Notes under the pieces: model-generated | Told to the model about the DNA's origin: nothing | The model's input: only the letters and a program-made list of their open reading frames with translations | The model's database searches: none | Position numbers and translations under genes: made by a program | Origin: Mesorhizobium loti R88b | GTDB taxonomy: Bacteria; Pseudomonadota; Alphaproteobacteria; Rhizobiales; Rhizobiaceae | Length of the DNA: 64,000 nucleotides | Assembly (NCBI RefSeq): GCF_013170845.1 | Contig: NZ_CP033367.1 | Span: 1-64,000 of the forward strand | Reading direction: 5' to 3' | Part shown: in pieces, positions 22,401 through 33,201 of the stretch | How positions within the stretch are numbered: the first letter of the stretch is position 1 | How the letters are laid out: the number at the start of each line of letters is the position of its first letter

Positions 22401-23047
22401 TCCATATCCTCTGCGGCATCATCTTCGTCAGCAACAGCCGCAAGCATTGCCAGATCGTCCGGGGTACCGCCCCGATATCGGTCGAGCGCAACCATGCGCT
22501 TCTGGACCGCCTTGCCCGCGTCTCCCGCGAGAACGGCAGCATGTATCACATTTGTGCCCCCCAATGCCAAGCTCAACTCGGCCTCGGAGAAAAGTTTGTA
22601 GGCAAGGATGGAAGGGCCGCCGAGATGGACGGTCGCCCGCCGCGCCTGGCTGATCTTGCGCACGCCATCGTCGGATGCTTCGGTCGCGTGGAGCACGAAA
22701 AGCGCCAACCCGCCGCGCACCGCGCTCTCTACCTTGGTGGCACCAAGAGAAATCGCGCCTGCCTTGCGGGCAAGACCCAACATGCCCAAAGCGTATCTTG
22801 AAAGCAGCCCGTCAACCATACCGCCAAGATCGGGCGGCACGACCACCTGTGCCTTGAAGGCGCGGGCAAAAAGGTTCTTGGCCGCCGCCTTGTCGATATG
22901 TAGGCGGTCGGCGCTCACCCAGCAACCACGGCCGGGCAGATTTCTCTTGAGATCGGGAACGACGGCCGAATCCGGGCCGACGACGAACCGGATCAATTCA
23001 TCCGGTTCGGCCTGCTTGCGTGTAACGATGCAGGTGCGATCGTTCAT
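22397..23047 (-). CDS. YlxR/DUF448 RNA-binding protein with L7Ae-like C-terminus
   Basis: 216 residues. The N-terminal 75 or so form a YlxR domain ([20 protein letters not shown] ... [12 protein letters not shown]). The rest resembles the L7Ae/YlxQ fold ([20 protein letters not shown] in form, with [15 protein letters not shown] and [12 protein letters not shown]). In Gram-positives ylxR and ylxQ are separate adjacent genes between nusA and infB; here they are fused, as is common in alphaproteobacteria. Likely binds RNA in connection with transcription or ribosome assembly. Its stop overlaps the infB start. Confidence 0.88.
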
Positions 23048-23085
23048 CTCGTCCTGGGGCGGGTTCGGTGCGATGCGGTTTCACC

Positions 23086-24681
23086 TCACGCACCGACGGC
23101 TTCGTCAGCCGACACTTCTTCGGCCGCAAGCTCGTCTTCGGTGATCCAGCCGGCCTTGAGGCGGGCAGCCAGAACCATCTGCTCGGCATCGGCGCGCGCG
23201 ACGCCGTGGCTGGCCAGGACGCCCGGGTAAACTTTTGTCTCGCCGTCCTTGCGTTCCTTCCAGCCGGTCAGGTCATCCGCGGCATAGCCGGCGAAATCCT
23301 CGATGGTCTTCACGCCGTCCTCGCCGAGCGTCACCAGCATGGCGGTGGTGATGCCAGGGATTTCGCGCAGCTCGTCGGCGACGCCGAGCGCCTTGCGCTT
23401 CTCGTCGTGCTCGGCCTCGATCTTCTCCAGATATTCGCGGGCGCGGGTCTGGATTTCGGAAGCGGTATCTTCGTCGAAGCCGTCGATCGAGGCGATCTCG
23501 CCGGAGTCGACATAGGCGACTTCCTCAACGCTGGTGAAGCCTTCGGAGGCCAGCACCTGGCCGACCATCTCGTCGACGTCGAGGGCTTCCATGAACAGCG
23601 ACGACCGCTCGACGAATTCCTTCTGGCGGCGCTCGGATTCCTCTGCCTCGGTCAGGATGTCGATGTCCCAGCCGGTCAGCTGCGAGGCGAGACGCACGTT
23701 CTGGCCGCGGCGACCGATGGCCAGCGACAGCTGATCGTCGGGAACCACGACTTCGATGCGCTCGGCGTCTTCGTCGAGCACGACCTTGGCGACTTCCGCC
23801 GGCTGCAGCGCATTGACGATGAACGACGCTGCCGAAGGCGACCACGGAATGATGTCGATCTTCTCACCCTGCAATTCGCCGACGACGGCCTGGACGCGGC
23901 TGCCGCGCATACCGACGCAGGCGCCGACCGGATCGATCGAGCTGTCACGCGAGATGACGGCGATCTTGGCACGCGAGCCCGGATCGCGGGCGACGGCCTT
24001 GATCTCGATGATGCCGTCATAGATCTCCGGCACTTCCATGGTGAAGAGCTTGGCCATGAACTGCGGATGGGTACGCGACAGGAATATCTGCGGGCCGCGC
24101 TGTTCGCGGCGCACGTCGTAGACATAGGCGCGGACGCGGTCGCCATACTTGTAATTTTCGCGCGGGATCAACTCGTCACGGCGGATGATCGCCTCGCCAC
24201 GGCCGAGATCGACGATGACGTTGCCATATTCGACACGCTTGACGGTGCCGTTGACGATCTCGCCGATGCGGTCCTTGTACTCGTCATACTGGCGGTCGCG
24301 CTCGGCCTCGCGCACCTTCTGCACGATGACCTGCTTGGCCGACTGGGCGGCGATGCGGCCGAAATCCATCGGCGGCAGCTGTTCGGCGATGAAGTCGCCG
24401 AGCTGGGCGTCGGGATTGCGCTCGCGTGCCGAGGAGATGGCGATCTGCGTGGCATAGTCGTCGACCTTTTCGACCACTTCCATCAGCCGCTGCAGCTTCA
24501 TCTCGCCGGTGTTGGGATTGATGTCGGCGCGGATGTTGGTCTCCTGGCCATACCGCGAGCGCGCCGCTTTCTGGATCGCATCGGCCATGGCGGCGATGAC
24601 GATCGACTTGTCGATCGACTTTTCACGCGCGACCGCGTCGGCAATCTGCAGCAGTTCAAGTCTGTTGGCGCTAACAACCAT
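23086..24681 (-). CDS. nusA: Transcription termination/antitermination factor NusA
   Basis: 531-residue RNA polymerase-binding factor that controls pausing, termination and rRNA antitermination. Order: N-terminal polymerase-binding domain (about 1-130), S1 domain (about 135-200, [20 protein letters not shown]), KH1 and KH2 (about 230-345, [14 protein letters not shown] and [14 protein letters not shown]), and C-terminal acidic helix-hairpin repeats ending in an acidic tail. Start ATG 24681. It follows rimP by 48 bases in the canonical operon. Confidence 0.97.
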   Translation of the reverse strand: MVVSANRLELLQIADAVAREKSIDKSIVIAAMADAIQKAARSRYGQETNIRADINPNTGEMKLQRLMEVVEKVDDYATQIAISSARERNPDAQLGDFIAEQLPPMDFGRIAAQSAKQVIVQKVREAERDRQYDEYKDRIGEIVNGTVKRVEYGNVIVDLGRGEAIIRRDELIPRENYKYGDRVRAYVYDVRREQRGPQIFLSRTHPQFMAKLFTMEVPEIYDGIIEIKAVARDPGSRAKIAVISRDSSIDPVGACVGMRGSRVQAVVGELQGEKIDIIPWSPSAASFIVNALQPAEVAKVVLDEDAERIEVVVPDDQLSLAIGRRGQNVRLASQLTGWDIDILTEAEESERRQKEFVERSSLFMEALDVDEMVGQVLASEGFTSVEEVAYVDSGEIASIDGFDEDTASEIQTRAREYLEKIEAEHDEKRKALGVADELREIPGITTAMLVTLGEDGVKTIEDFAGYAADDLTGWKERKDGETKVYPGVLASHGVARADAEQMVLAARLKAGWITEDELAAEEVSADEAVGA

Positions 24682-24729
24682 CTTATTTCTCCCGAGCTTG
24701 TTGCCGAGCTTTTACGCCCGGCGGCTCAA

Positions 24730-25374
24730 TCATAGTTCCTGTTCGATTTCGTTTTCCGCGCCGCCCTCAGCACCCTCGGGTGCATCATCAGGTTCGCCGC
24801 GGCGTTTCTTGGCTTCCTTGCGTTCCCGGTTGTCCTTCGACAGGGCCTCACGGATGAGGTCGTCGGTCAGGATCAGCCGCACATCGGCGATCGCGTCATA
24901 GGGAACGCGCACCGTCGGTTCCTCACCATAGGCCGCCTTGTCGCGCTCGATCAGCACGTCGTCCTCGCCGGCCTCGGCAATCTTGCCCTTGAAGCGCTTG
25001 CGGTCGGCGACGACGATCGATGTTTCCATCTTCACCAAATGACCGGTCCAGGTCACGAAATCCGATTTGCGGACCAGCGGCCGGTCGATACCGGGCGAAG
25101 AGACCTCGAGGTGATAGGCCTTTTCGATCGGGTCATCGACGTCGAGCGCCGGTGACACCGCGCGGCTGACCTCTTCGCAATCCTCGACGGTCATGGTGCC
25201 GTCCTCACGTTCAGCCATGATCTGCAGCGTCAACCCGTTCTGTCCGGACAGATGCACGCGCACGAGGCGAAAGCCGATGCCGCGCAGCACCGGCTGGACG
25301 ATCAGCGCAATGCGTGCATCGATGCCGCTTTCGCGGATGATGCGGTCGTCACCTTCGCTTGCCGTTGCAGTCAT
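24730..25374 (-). CDS. rimP: Ribosome maturation factor RimP
   Basis: 214-residue 30S assembly factor with an N-terminal alpha/beta domain and C-terminal SH3-like domain ([16 protein letters not shown] and [12 protein letters not shown] are the hallmark segments). The tail is rich in Lys, Arg and Glu. I start it at ATG 25374 ([10 protein letters not shown]). The open frame runs 309 bases further upstream, but that part crosses a repeat and a transcription terminator and does not resemble RimP. It heads the operon and is preceded by a leader with an intrinsic terminator. Confidence 0.94.
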   Translation of the reverse strand: MTATASEGDDRIIRESGIDARIALIVQPVLRGIGFRLVRVHLSGQNGLTLQIMAEREDGTMTVEDCEEVSRAVSPALDVDDPIEKAYHLEVSSPGIDRPLVRKSDFVTWTGHLVKMETSIVVADRKRFKGKIAEAGEDDVLIERDKAAYGEEPTVRVPYDAIADVRLILTDDLIREALSKDNRERKEAKKRRGEPDDAPEGAEGGAENEIEQEL

Positions 25375-25414
25375 CAATTGCCTGTCGTTCGTTTCGCAAT
25401 GTTCTTTGGCTTGC

Positions 25415-25460
25415 GCATCGGAACCATCCGAAAACCGCTTCGCACTTTTCGGTCCGATGC
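25415..25460. repeat. Palindromic intergenic repeat (short form)
   Basis: Inverted arms GCATCGGA (25415) and TCCGATGC (25453) flank the core CCGAAAACCG-N6-CACTTTTCGG, giving a nearly self-complementary 46-base element. It sits between the rimP leader terminator and the rimP start codon, so it forms part of the 5' untranslated region. Confidence 0.7.
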
Positions 25461-25474
25461 ACTCGGCAGGTAAC

Positions 25475-25527
25475 AAAAAAGAGCGGGACCGGGTGGACCC
25501 ACTCTTCGTCATACCGACCAAGAATTT
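25475..25527 (-). ncRNA. rimP leader with intrinsic terminator (attenuator candidate)
   Basis: From the predicted start site near 25527 the minus-strand RNA reaches a 12-position stem, AAGAGTGGGTCC / GGTCCCGCTCTT with loop ACCC (25506-25479), followed by TTTTTT including the stem end. That is a rho-independent terminator 100 bases before rimP. It fits the rimP leader class reported from alphaproteobacteria, a terminator-type element before rimP-nusA-infB. The match to that class is from memory of its form and is not a database result. Confidence 0.65.
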
Positions 25528-25533
25528 GAGGCT

Positions 25534-25562
25534 GATATAAACGAACACGGCCTGTGTTTCAA
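25534..25562 (-). promoter_or_regulatory. Probable promoter of the rimP-nusA-infB operon
   Basis: Minus-strand TTGAAA (25562-25557), exactly 17 bases, then TATATC (25539-25534). It lies about 30 bases before the leader terminator and about 160 bases before rimP. Confidence 0.6.
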
Positions 25563-25724
25563 GCCCGCCGTGGCGGGCCGGCAAAAGCCCTGACAGCACC
25601 AGCATTGCTCCAGGCGCATGGCCCCCATGCGGCAATCCCCCTGTGAGAGCCGGCAGAGCGCTCTTATTTCTTAGCCAGGACACGAACAGAAAGTGCGCGC
25701 GGTGGCGCGCGAAAGGACAAGATC

Positions 25725-25889
25725 ATGAGCAACCGCAGAATATTTTCCGCCCTGGGTGATCTCTTCACCACATTCGGCAGCGCCGTCGCCGCATCGCGCG
25801 CCGTGGAAGCCGGCCGCAAGCCGCGAGCGGACGATTTGCGCACGCTCGGCATGGATCCGGCCATCTTCAACAGGATCGGCCGTTTCTGA
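25725..25889 (+). CDS. Small conserved-type protein, 54 residues
   Basis: Open frame MSNRRIFSALGDLFTTFG to DPAIFNRIGRF, 54 residues. AAAGGAC is well placed before ATG 25725. The C-terminal pattern (DDLRTLGMDPAIFNRIGR) resembles the end of DUF1127-type small proteins of alphaproteobacteria, which have been tied to RNA turnover and stress, but the N-terminus is different and I do not assign a family. A GC hairpin (GCGCGC, loop GGTG, GCGCGC; 25695-25710) immediately precedes the SD. It is divergent from rimP and followed by a repeat. Confidence 0.65.
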   Translation: MSNRRIFSALGDLFTTFGSAVAASRAVEAGRKPRADDLRTLGMDPAIFNRIGRF

Positions 25890-25924
25890 AAATCCGGCGA
25901 TAGGTGCCGTAGACTCTTTGTTTT

Positions 25925-25973
25925 GACGCAATTCCGGACGGAAAACCGTTACACACTTTTCCTGGAATTGCTT
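25925..25973. repeat. Palindromic intergenic repeat (CAATTCC-arm type)
   Basis: GCAATTCC (25928) and GGAATTGC (25964) arms enclose GGAAAACCG-N5-CACTTTTCC. It is the dnaA-dnaN element minus the internal 10-bp hairpin. It lies between the 54-residue gene and the 3' end of trmB. Confidence 0.7.
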
Positions 25974-25982
25974 CAGGGCCGC

Positions 25983-26684
25983 CTATTTCCTGATAAAGGT
26001 AAGATAGGCTGGCCTGCGGCCCTCACGAATGGCTTTCGCCTCGTAACGCGTGCCCGGCCAGCCGTCGTAAGGGCGATGCCAGTCCGCCGCTTCCGCTGCC
26101 TGCCATGCGAAAGCGCCATGCGCCCGGCAGTGCAGCAAGGTCCAGTTCACATAGGTGTCGATATCGGACGCGAAGCGGAATTTTGAGCCCGGTTTGAGGA
26201 CGCGCGCGAAACGGTCGAGATTGACCGGGCCGACGAAACGCCGCTTCCAGTGCTTCTTTTTCGGCCAGGGATCCGGGTAGAGAAGATCAATGCCATCAAG
26301 CGAGGCTTGCGGCAGCCAGTCGAGCAATTGCGTGGCATCGTCATCAAAGACACGCAAATTGGCCAGCGGCCTTTGCCGCACCGCCATCATCATCTTGGCC
26401 ATGCCATTGACGAAGGGCTCGACGCCGATGAAGCCGGTTGTCGGTGCTTCGAGCGCGCGGTGCAGAAGATGCTCGCCGCCGCCAAAGCCGATCTCGAGCC
26501 GGACTGCCGAAACGTCAATTTCAAACAGAGTGCGCAGATCGGGCGGCGCTTCAGCCTTCAGATCGAGGCCATAGGCGCCAAGGCCGCTTTCCAACGCCGC
26601 CGCCTGCTGCGGACGCACCGGCTTGCCACGCCGACGACCGAAGAAGGCTTCGGTCGCACGGCTTGGCCTGTCTTGCGGGCTCAT
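25983..26684 (-). CDS. trmB: tRNA (guanine-N7-)-methyltransferase
   Basis: 233-residue SAM enzyme methylating G46 in the tRNA variable loop. The SAM loop [12 protein letters not shown], the [10 protein letters not shown] region, [26 protein letters not shown] (family hallmark) and the C-terminal [13 protein letters not shown] are all present. I take ATG 26684 ([16 protein letters not shown]); a TTG at 26696 would add four residues, and neither has a clear SD. It follows metK by about 26 bases, suggesting co-transcription. Confidence 0.95.
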   Translation of the reverse strand: MSPQDRPSRATEAFFGRRRGKPVRPQQAAALESGLGAYGLDLKAEAPPDLRTLFEIDVSAVRLEIGFGGGEHLLHRALEAPTTGFIGVEPFVNGMAKMMMAVRQRPLANLRVFDDDATQLLDWLPQASLDGIDLLYPDPWPKKKHWKRRFVGPVNLDRFARVLKPGSKFRFASDIDTYVNWTLLHCRAHGAFAWQAAEAADWHRPYDGWPGTRYEAKAIREGRRPAYLTFIRK

Positions 26685-26710
26685 TGGGTGGTGCAAGGCC
26701 GTCGTGGCGC

Positions 26711-27976
<1,266 letters not shown>

Positions 27977-27991
27977 GGGTGTCCCCTCTTG

Positions 27992-28015
27992 AAAAACGAT
28001 CGGCAGGCTGCCGAT
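27992..28015 (-). terminator. Intrinsic terminator immediately before metK
   Basis: Minus strand: ATCGGCA, loop GCC, TGCCGAT, then CGTTTTTC. The T-run ends 15 bases before the GTG start of metK. It either ends praR transcripts or acts in a metK leader. Confidence 0.6.
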
Positions 28016-28106
28016 TTTGGCGCGCCACGTGTTAGCGGGGCAAAGCGCCGCTCGTCAAGCGTTGCCGCCATTCTGGCACGACTGTCGATGTCGATATCTT
28101 GTGCCA

Positions 28107-28126
28107 CCGGCGGCGAACGCCGCCGG
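28107..28126 (-). other. Perfect GC hairpin in the praR-metK spacer
   Basis: CCGGCGGCG, two-base loop, CGCCGCCGG: a perfect 9-bp inverted repeat, 18 bases after the praR stop, with no U-run. Together with the terminator at 27992 it gives the 168-base spacer two stable structures. Confidence 0.55.
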
Positions 28127-28144
28127 CTCGAGGCGCATTGAGGG

Positions 28145-28564
28145 TCAGTCGAGATCGTCGGCGGCAAGCGACTTCACGAGGTCGATGATCCTGCGGCGGA
28201 CCTTGACGTCGGCAATCTTGACGAACGCCCGGTTGAGTTGAAGTCCTTCGGGACTGCCGCAGAACTCGACGGCGAAAGCCATCGACGCATCCTCCGAAAA
28301 TCCACGGCCGGCCACCGCTTCCTGCCCCGGCGCATCCTCGAAAAAGAAGGCGACGGGCACCCCAAGTATGGAGGCAATCGCCTGCAGCCGGCTGGCGCCG
28401 ACGCGATTGGTGCCTTTTTCATATTTCTGGATCTGTTGGAACGTGATGCCGAGATTCTCGCCCAGCTTTTCCTGGCTCATTCCGAGCATGTTGCGCCGAA
28501 GCCGGACGCGACTTCCAACGTGGATGTCGATTGGATTCGGTTTCTTCTTGTTTTCTTCTGTCAT
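28145..28564 (-). CDS. praR: XRE-family regulator, PraR/PhrR-like
   Basis: 139 residues with an N-terminal helix-turn-helix (GSRVRLRRNMLGMSQEKLGENLGITFQQ with QKYEKGTNRVGASRLQAIAS) and a C-terminal helical region ending in KSLAADDLD. This strongly resembles rhizobial PraR/PhrR, which control biofilm and quorum-sensing genes in Rhizobium leguminosarum. GAGGAA precedes ATG 28564; the frame is open to 28612 but the added residues are not typical. Location between lnt and metK supports the call. The gene symbol is from family resemblance and context. Confidence 0.78.
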   Translation of the reverse strand: MTEENKKKPNPIDIHVGSRVRLRRNMLGMSQEKLGENLGITFQQIQKYEKGTNRVGASRLQAIASILGVPVAFFFEDAPGQEAVAGRGFSEDASMAFAVEFCGSPEGLQLNRAFVKIADVKVRRRIIDLVKSLAADDLD

Positions 28565-28703
28565 TTTTTCCTCGCCGAATTTTTTCGGCTTTGTGATTTT
28601 TTTCTCGCCCAAAAAATGCCGGAGGCGACTGCCCCAACAGAACGATCCACCAGCTTCGAGAAATTTTCAGGCGATACAGTATGAGTTTCTAATGTGTCGA
28701 CTG

Positions 28704-30296
28704 TCAATTCACCCGTAGCCTTTGCCTTACGTTCAACAGTGCCCCGACCAGCGCAAACAGCAACATGATCAGCATTCCGTTAATGCGCCGCTGACTGGGG
28801 GAAACTACACTCTGTCCGGAAATCGGCACCTTCACATCGATGGCCCCGCGCGCGTCGATCGCCAGCGCGTCTACGACGCGGCCATGTGGGTCGACGACGG
28901 CCGAGATGCCGTTGTTGGCAGCACGCAGCAAGGGCAATCCGTTCTCCACCGCGCGAATCTGGGCCTGCCTGAAATGCTGATACGGTCCCGGCGTGTCGCC
29001 GAACCACGCATCATTGGTAACGTTCACAATAAGCTGCGCTGACGTAGCGTCAACTGCCACAAGATCGGGAAAGATCACCTCATAACAGATAAATGGCAGG
29101 GCACGGATGCCGCCCGGCAGCGTGATGGCGTGGCGCTCGTTGCCGGCGGCGAACGTCACCGGTCCGGCGACAAGCTGTGCGATGCCGAAACGGTTGAACA
29201 GGTCGGTGAAAGGCAGGTATTCGCCGAACGGCACCAGATGGACCTTGTCGACGGCGTCAGCGATTTCGCCCTTGTCATTGATCGCCACCACGGAGTTGTA
29301 ATAGCGGCTATCGGTGCCGGCCGCCGAGCCGCCTTCCTCGCGAACAACGCCGGCGATCAGCATCTGGCCGTCGGCCAGCATGTCGCCCAGCGCCGTCAGC
29401 GCGTCCGGGCGTTCGGTGAAGAGGAACGGCACGGAGGTTTCCGGCCAAAGAATGAGTTGCGGCTTGCCGTGACCGGGGTCCGGCGCCTTGGCTGACAGAC
29501 CCAGCAAGGTGGCGAAGATGCGGTCGCGCACCGAAGCGTCCCATTTTTCACTGAGGTCGACGGCCGGCTGGACGATGCGGACATCCAGGCTGCGCTCGGC
29601 CGGCTTTTCAGGCGCAGCCAGCCTGACATAGCCGAAGCCGACATGGGCTGCGGCGAGCAAGACGAACAGCGCCGCGCCCAGGCGAAGATGCCGGCGCGCC
29701 GCCAGCAGTGCGGGCAGCGCGAAGACGAACACGGCAAGCGCGTTCATGCCGATCATGCCGGTCACCGACACGCTCTGCATCAGGAGGGGCACCGGCATTG
29801 CCGCGTAGCCGATGGCATTCCAGGGAAAACCGGTGAACAGGAAGCCGCGCAGCCACTCGGTCAGCCCGAAGCCGAAGGCAAGGGCAGCGATGCGGCCGAT
29901 ATCGCTGCTCCACAGCAGCCGGGCGACCATCGTTGCGAAGCCGTAGAAAAAGGCGAGTGCAAAGGGAATGCCGATCACGGCGAAGGGCAGCGCCCAGGCA
30001 AAATCGTCGGCCTCGACCAGCAGCGCCGAGCCGATCCACCAGAGACCGGCGAGGAAATAGCCGAAACCGAACCACCAGCCGACGGCGAAGGCCGGCCGCA
30101 GGCGCCGAAACTGGCTGCCCGAGGCTTCACCGGTCGCGCCATCGAGCAGCCAAACCAACAGCGGAAACGAGATGAAGCAGGCGGCGAAGAAATCGTAAGG
30201 CGCCTGGCCAAGCACGGCCAGAGCTCCGGCAAGAAAGGCCACGAGCGCGCGCCGCCAACCCCAAAGCAGAATTATCCGGCCGGCCAGGCGCTCCAT
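28704..30296 (-). CDS. lnt: Apolipoprotein N-acyltransferase
   Basis: 530-residue inner-membrane enzyme that N-acylates the lipid-modified cysteine of lipoproteins. About six hydrophobic N-terminal helices (residues 10-190) precede a nitrilase-fold periplasmic domain. The catalytic Glu-Lys-Cys are in [26 protein letters not shown] and [13 protein letters not shown] last transmembrane helix lies at the C-terminus. GGAAG lies six bases before ATG 30296; an in-frame start at 30377 is less likely. Several lipoproteins in this window would be its substrates. Confidence 0.95.
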   Translation of the reverse strand: MERLAGRIILLWGWRRALVAFLAGALAVLGQAPYDFFAACFISFPLLVWLLDGATGEASGSQFRRLRPAFAVGWWFGFGYFLAGLWWIGSALLVEADDFAWALPFAVIGIPFALAFFYGFATMVARLLWSSDIGRIAALAFGFGLTEWLRGFLFTGFPWNAIGYAAMPVPLLMQSVSVTGMIGMNALAVFVFALPALLAARRHLRLGAALFVLLAAAHVGFGYVRLAAPEKPAERSLDVRIVQPAVDLSEKWDASVRDRIFATLLGLSAKAPDPGHGKPQLILWPETSVPFLFTERPDALTALGDMLADGQMLIAGVVREEGGSAAGTDSRYYNSVVAINDKGEIADAVDKVHLVPFGEYLPFTDLFNRFGIAQLVAGPVTFAAGNERHAITLPGGIRALPFICYEVIFPDLVAVDATSAQLIVNVTNDAWFGDTPGPYQHFRQAQIRAVENGLPLLRAANNGISAVVDPHGRVVDALAIDARGAIDVKVPISGQSVVSPSQRRINGMLIMLLFALVGALLNVRQRLRVN

Positions 30297-30477
30297 GCAT
30301 ACTTCCGAGTCGTGAGAATCAGGAGGCCAAGATTTATCAGGCCGCGGCCCGCACTCCAAACGACGCCGGTTCGCCATGTCTTGGCTGGCGCGCTATCGGT
30401 GCCAGCCCTTGATGCGCAGGCCGTTCAACCGTTCGGCCTCTTCGCGGGAACCGCAACAGATTCGGCGACCGAAATGC

Positions 30478-31572
30478 TCACGCCTGCTCGGTGCGGGCCG
30501 TGGCGCGCCGGCGGCGCTCGCCCTTCTGGCTCTGCACGATGCGCACGCGCTTGACGCGGCGCGGATCGGCATCGAGGACGTGGAATTCGAAGCCTGGAAT
30601 GGCCTGCACCACCTCGCCACGCGCGGGCACGCGGCCGAGCGTGTTGAAGATCATGCCACCGATCGTGTCGACATATTCGCCATGCTCGCCGGCGGCGAAA
30701 TCCTCGCCGATCATCTTGGCGACGTCGTCGATCTCGGCCTTGCCGTCGACAATGAACACGCCGTCGCCGGCCTGGGTGATCATCGGCTCGTCGTCATCAT
30801 GCTCGTCCTCGATGTCGCCGACGACCATCTCGACAATGTCCTCAAGCGAGACAAGGCCGTCCGTTCCGCCATATTCATCGATGACCAGCGCCATCTGCGT
30901 GCGCGTCGTCTGCATGCGGCCCATCAGGTCGGAGGCCAGCATCGACGGCGGCACGAACAGAACCTGGCGGATCAGGTTGAGGTCGCCGATGGTGCGCGCG
31001 AGATCGACCTGGGCGAGATCCAGTTGCGTGGCGACGGGGGTTTTCCTGGTCGTTCGGCCCTTCTTGACGCGTGCGAGCTTGGTGATGTGGGCCAGCACGT
31101 CGCGGATATGGACCATGCCGCGCGGATCATCGAGCGTCTCGGAATAGACCGGCATGCGAGAATGGCCGGATTGTTCGAAAGTGCCCAAGAGGTCGCCGAG
31201 CGTCGTGGTGATCTCGATCGCCTCGATGTCGGCGCGTGGCACCATGACATCCTCGACGCGCACTTCGCGCAGCCGCAGGATGTTGTTGAGCATGGCGCGC
31301 TCGCCGGGCGAAAAGGATTCGGCGTCGCTGGTGGTCTCGGCCAGCGCGCCGGCGATTTCCTCGCGCAGGCTGGTTCCGTTGCGTTGCCTGAACAGGCCGA
31401 TTACGCGATCGAACAAGGAAGGTCCGGCAGGCGAAGGCTCGCTGGCGGCGCTGCCGGTGCTGGCACCAGCAGGGGTAACGGTACTCGGACTTGATCCCTC
31501 TTCCGACGTATCGGAAGCCTTGGGGGGACTGCCGGCGTCGGGGCGGGCGGCAGTTTCTGGTTTGTCGTTCAT
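30478..31572 (-). CDS. CBS/CorC_HlyC domain protein (TlyC/CorC type)
   Basis: 364 residues. A Ser/Pro-rich N-terminal 50 residues precede a conserved start (RAMLNNILRLREVRVEDVMVPR), a CBS pair (about 100-255, VPRADIEAI to IVEMVVGDIEDEHDD) and a C-terminal CorC_HlyC domain (about 270-350). There is no DUF21 membrane domain, so it is the soluble type. Despite the hemolysin name, proteins of this kind sit beside ybeY and lnt in many proteobacteria and are linked to Mg2+/Co2+ efflux control. The ybeY gene ends 28 bases upstream of its start. Confidence 0.88.
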   Translation of the reverse strand: MNDKPETAARPDAGSPPKASDTSEEGSSPSTVTPAGASTGSAASEPSPAGPSLFDRVIGLFRQRNGTSLREEIAGALAETTSDAESFSPGERAMLNNILRLREVRVEDVMVPRADIEAIEITTTLGDLLGTFEQSGHSRMPVYSETLDDPRGMVHIRDVLAHITKLARVKKGRTTRKTPVATQLDLAQVDLARTIGDLNLIRQVLFVPPSMLASDLMGRMQTTRTQMALVIDEYGGTDGLVSLEDIVEMVVGDIEDEHDDDEPMITQAGDGVFIVDGKAEIDDVAKMIGEDFAAGEHGEYVDTIGGMIFNTLGRVPARGEVVQAIPGFEFHVLDADPRRVKRVRIVQSQKGERRRRATARTEQA

Positions 31573-31599
31573 CGTCGTCCGGTCAATTGTCAGATGTAG

Positions 31600-32100
31600 T
31601 TACGCGTAGGGATCGGGAATGGCAAGCCTTGCGAGCGCTGCGCGTTCGATGGCCTCCATCTCCTCGGCCTCGGCGTCGGTCTCGTGATCATGGCCCAGCA
31701 AATGCAGCAGGCCATGGATAACGAGATGGGTGATATGGTTCTGCACGGGCTTGTCTTCCAGTACCGCTTCGCGTGAAACCGTTTCGGCGGCGAGCACGAT
31801 ATCGCCCAGCATCGGCGGCAGTGGGCCGCCTTTGGGAAAAGAAAAAGCCGGGAAAGACAGGACGTTGGTGGGTTTGTCCTTACCACGCCAGCCGGCGTTG
31901 AGGGTACGGATATGAGCGTCGTCGGAAAAGACGATGCTGAGTTCGGAACGGCCCGTCACGCCGGTCTCGGCAAAAGCAGCATCAACCGCGCGATCGACCA
32001 GTCGCGTCAGGCTTGCCTCATCAGGCCAGTCGCCCGCCTCGACCGATATATCGATGTCGACGGGGGGATTCCCGTCGCCGGATATTTTGTCCTCAGGCAT
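31600..32100 (-). CDS. ybeY: Endoribonuclease YbeY, rRNA maturation factor
   Basis: 166-residue metal-dependent RNase involved in 16S rRNA 3'-end processing and 70S quality control. The zinc site [14 protein letters not shown] is intact (near residue 132), with conserved TNVLSFPAF upstream. ATG 32100. It lies 20 bases after phoH, the usual ybeZ-ybeY pair. Confidence 0.95.
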   Translation of the reverse strand: MPEDKISGDGNPPVDIDISVEAGDWPDEASLTRLVDRAVDAAFAETGVTGRSELSIVFSDDAHIRTLNAGWRGKDKPTNVLSFPAFSFPKGGPLPPMLGDIVLAAETVSREAVLEDKPVQNHITHLVIHGLLHLLGHDHETDAEAEEMEAIERAALARLAIPDPYA

Positions 32101-32119
32101 GAAGCCGCATCGTCAAAAA

Positions 32120-33169
32120 TCAATTCTCGGCGCCGAGGCCGCGCGCCAGCTTGGCGTCGCGGTCATACGCCCTGACGATTTCCGCCACCAGCGGATGGCG
32201 AACGACGTCGATATCGTTGAAGCGCACGGTGACCGCGCCGGCCACGCCGTCGAGGACACGCAAGGCTTCGACCAGGCCCGACTTGGTGCTTGAGGGAAGG
32301 TCGATCTGGGTCGGATCGCCGGTGACGATCATGCGCGAGTTCTCGCCAAGACGGGTCAGGAACATCTTCATCTGCATCGGCGTGGTGTTCTGCGCCTCGT
32401 CGAGGATGACCGCCGCATGCGCCAGCGTACGGCCGCGCATGAAGGCGAGCGGGGCGATTTCGATGACTTCGGCGGCAATGGCGCGCTCGACCTTGTCGGC
32501 CGGCATCATGTCGTAGAGCGCGTCGTAGAGCGGCCGCAGATAGGGATCGACCTTCTCTTTCATGTCGCCAGGCAGGAAGCCCAGCCGTTCGCCGGCCTCG
32601 ACGGCCGGCCGCGACAGGATGATGCGTTCGACCATGCCGCGCTCCAGCAGCATCGCGGCATGCGCCACAGCCAGATAGGTCTTGCCGGTACCGGCCGGAC
32701 CGATGCCAAAGACGAGTTCCGACCGCTCCAGCGCCCGCATATAGGCGTCCTGGTTCAAGGAGCGGGCATAGATGGTCTTCTTGCGGGTGGCGATCTGGGC
32801 GGCGGAGACCTTGCCCTTGCGCTCCAGCGTCGGCAGCGTCAGCTGATCGTCGGCGGCGACCGCCATGCGCACGGCGCCATCGACGTCGGACTGGCCGATA
32901 TCCACGCCCTTCTGCAGAATGCCGTAGAGATTGTCCAAGGCGCGGCGCGCCTGTTCGGCGGCCGAAGCCGACCCCTTGATCGTCAACTGGTTGCCGCGCG
33001 AGCGGATATCGACACCGAGCTTCTGCTCGAGTCGGGCGAGGTTCTCATCGAACTGACCGTAAAGGGCGCTGGCAAGCTTGTTGTTGTCGAAAGTCAGAAC
33101 GATGTGCGCCATGTCAGAAGCCCCAGATGCCGGTACCGGGGGCAGGTTCTTCAGCTCTGCTGCGCTCAA
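32120..33169 (-). CDS. PhoH-like ATPase (YbeZ type)
   Basis: 349 residues: an N-terminal nucleic-acid-binding region (about 25-120), then the PhoH ATPase domain with Walker A GIGPAGTGKTYLAVAHA and Walker B VILDEAQNTTPMQMKMFLTR, followed by RMIVTGDPTQIDLP. It works with YbeY in RNA processing in other bacteria. The start is TTG 33169, which is well supported by AGGAGAG upstream; ATG 33112 is possible but has a poor SD. A repeat separates it from miaB. Confidence 0.93.
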   Translation of the reverse strand: MSAAELKNLPPVPASGASDMAHIVLTFDNNKLASALYGQFDENLARLEQKLGVDIRSRGNQLTIKGSASAAEQARRALDNLYGILQKGVDIGQSDVDGAVRMAVAADDQLTLPTLERKGKVSAAQIATRKKTIYARSLNQDAYMRALERSELVFGIGPAGTGKTYLAVAHAAMLLERGMVERIILSRPAVEAGERLGFLPGDMKEKVDPYLRPLYDALYDMMPADKVERAIAAEVIEIAPLAFMRGRTLAHAAVILDEAQNTTPMQMKMFLTRLGENSRMIVTGDPTQIDLPSSTKSGLVEALRVLDGVAGAVTVRFNDIDVVRHPLVAEIVRAYDRDAKLARGLGAEN

Positions 33170-33201
33170 CCGTCTCTCCTCATCTGCCGAGGTCTGTGGC
33201 T

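Noticed and set aside
23068..24735. 555-residue open frame opposite nusA
   Set aside because: Antisense shadow of nusA with low-complexity Asp/Gly/His-rich translation.
25375..25683. N-terminal extension of RimP by 103 residues
   Set aside because: The frame is open, but it crosses the leader terminator and a palindromic repeat, and the residues do not resemble RimP.
25540..25720. tRNA gene upstream of rimP, as metY in E. coli
   Set aside because: No cloverleaf, T-loop GTTCRA motif or paired acceptor ends could be found on either strand.
27977..28144. Known SAM riboswitch upstream of metK
   Set aside because: I could not find the conserved sequence blocks of SAM-I, SAM-II or SAM/SAH classes. 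Only hairpins are evident, so the leader is reported as a candidate without a class.
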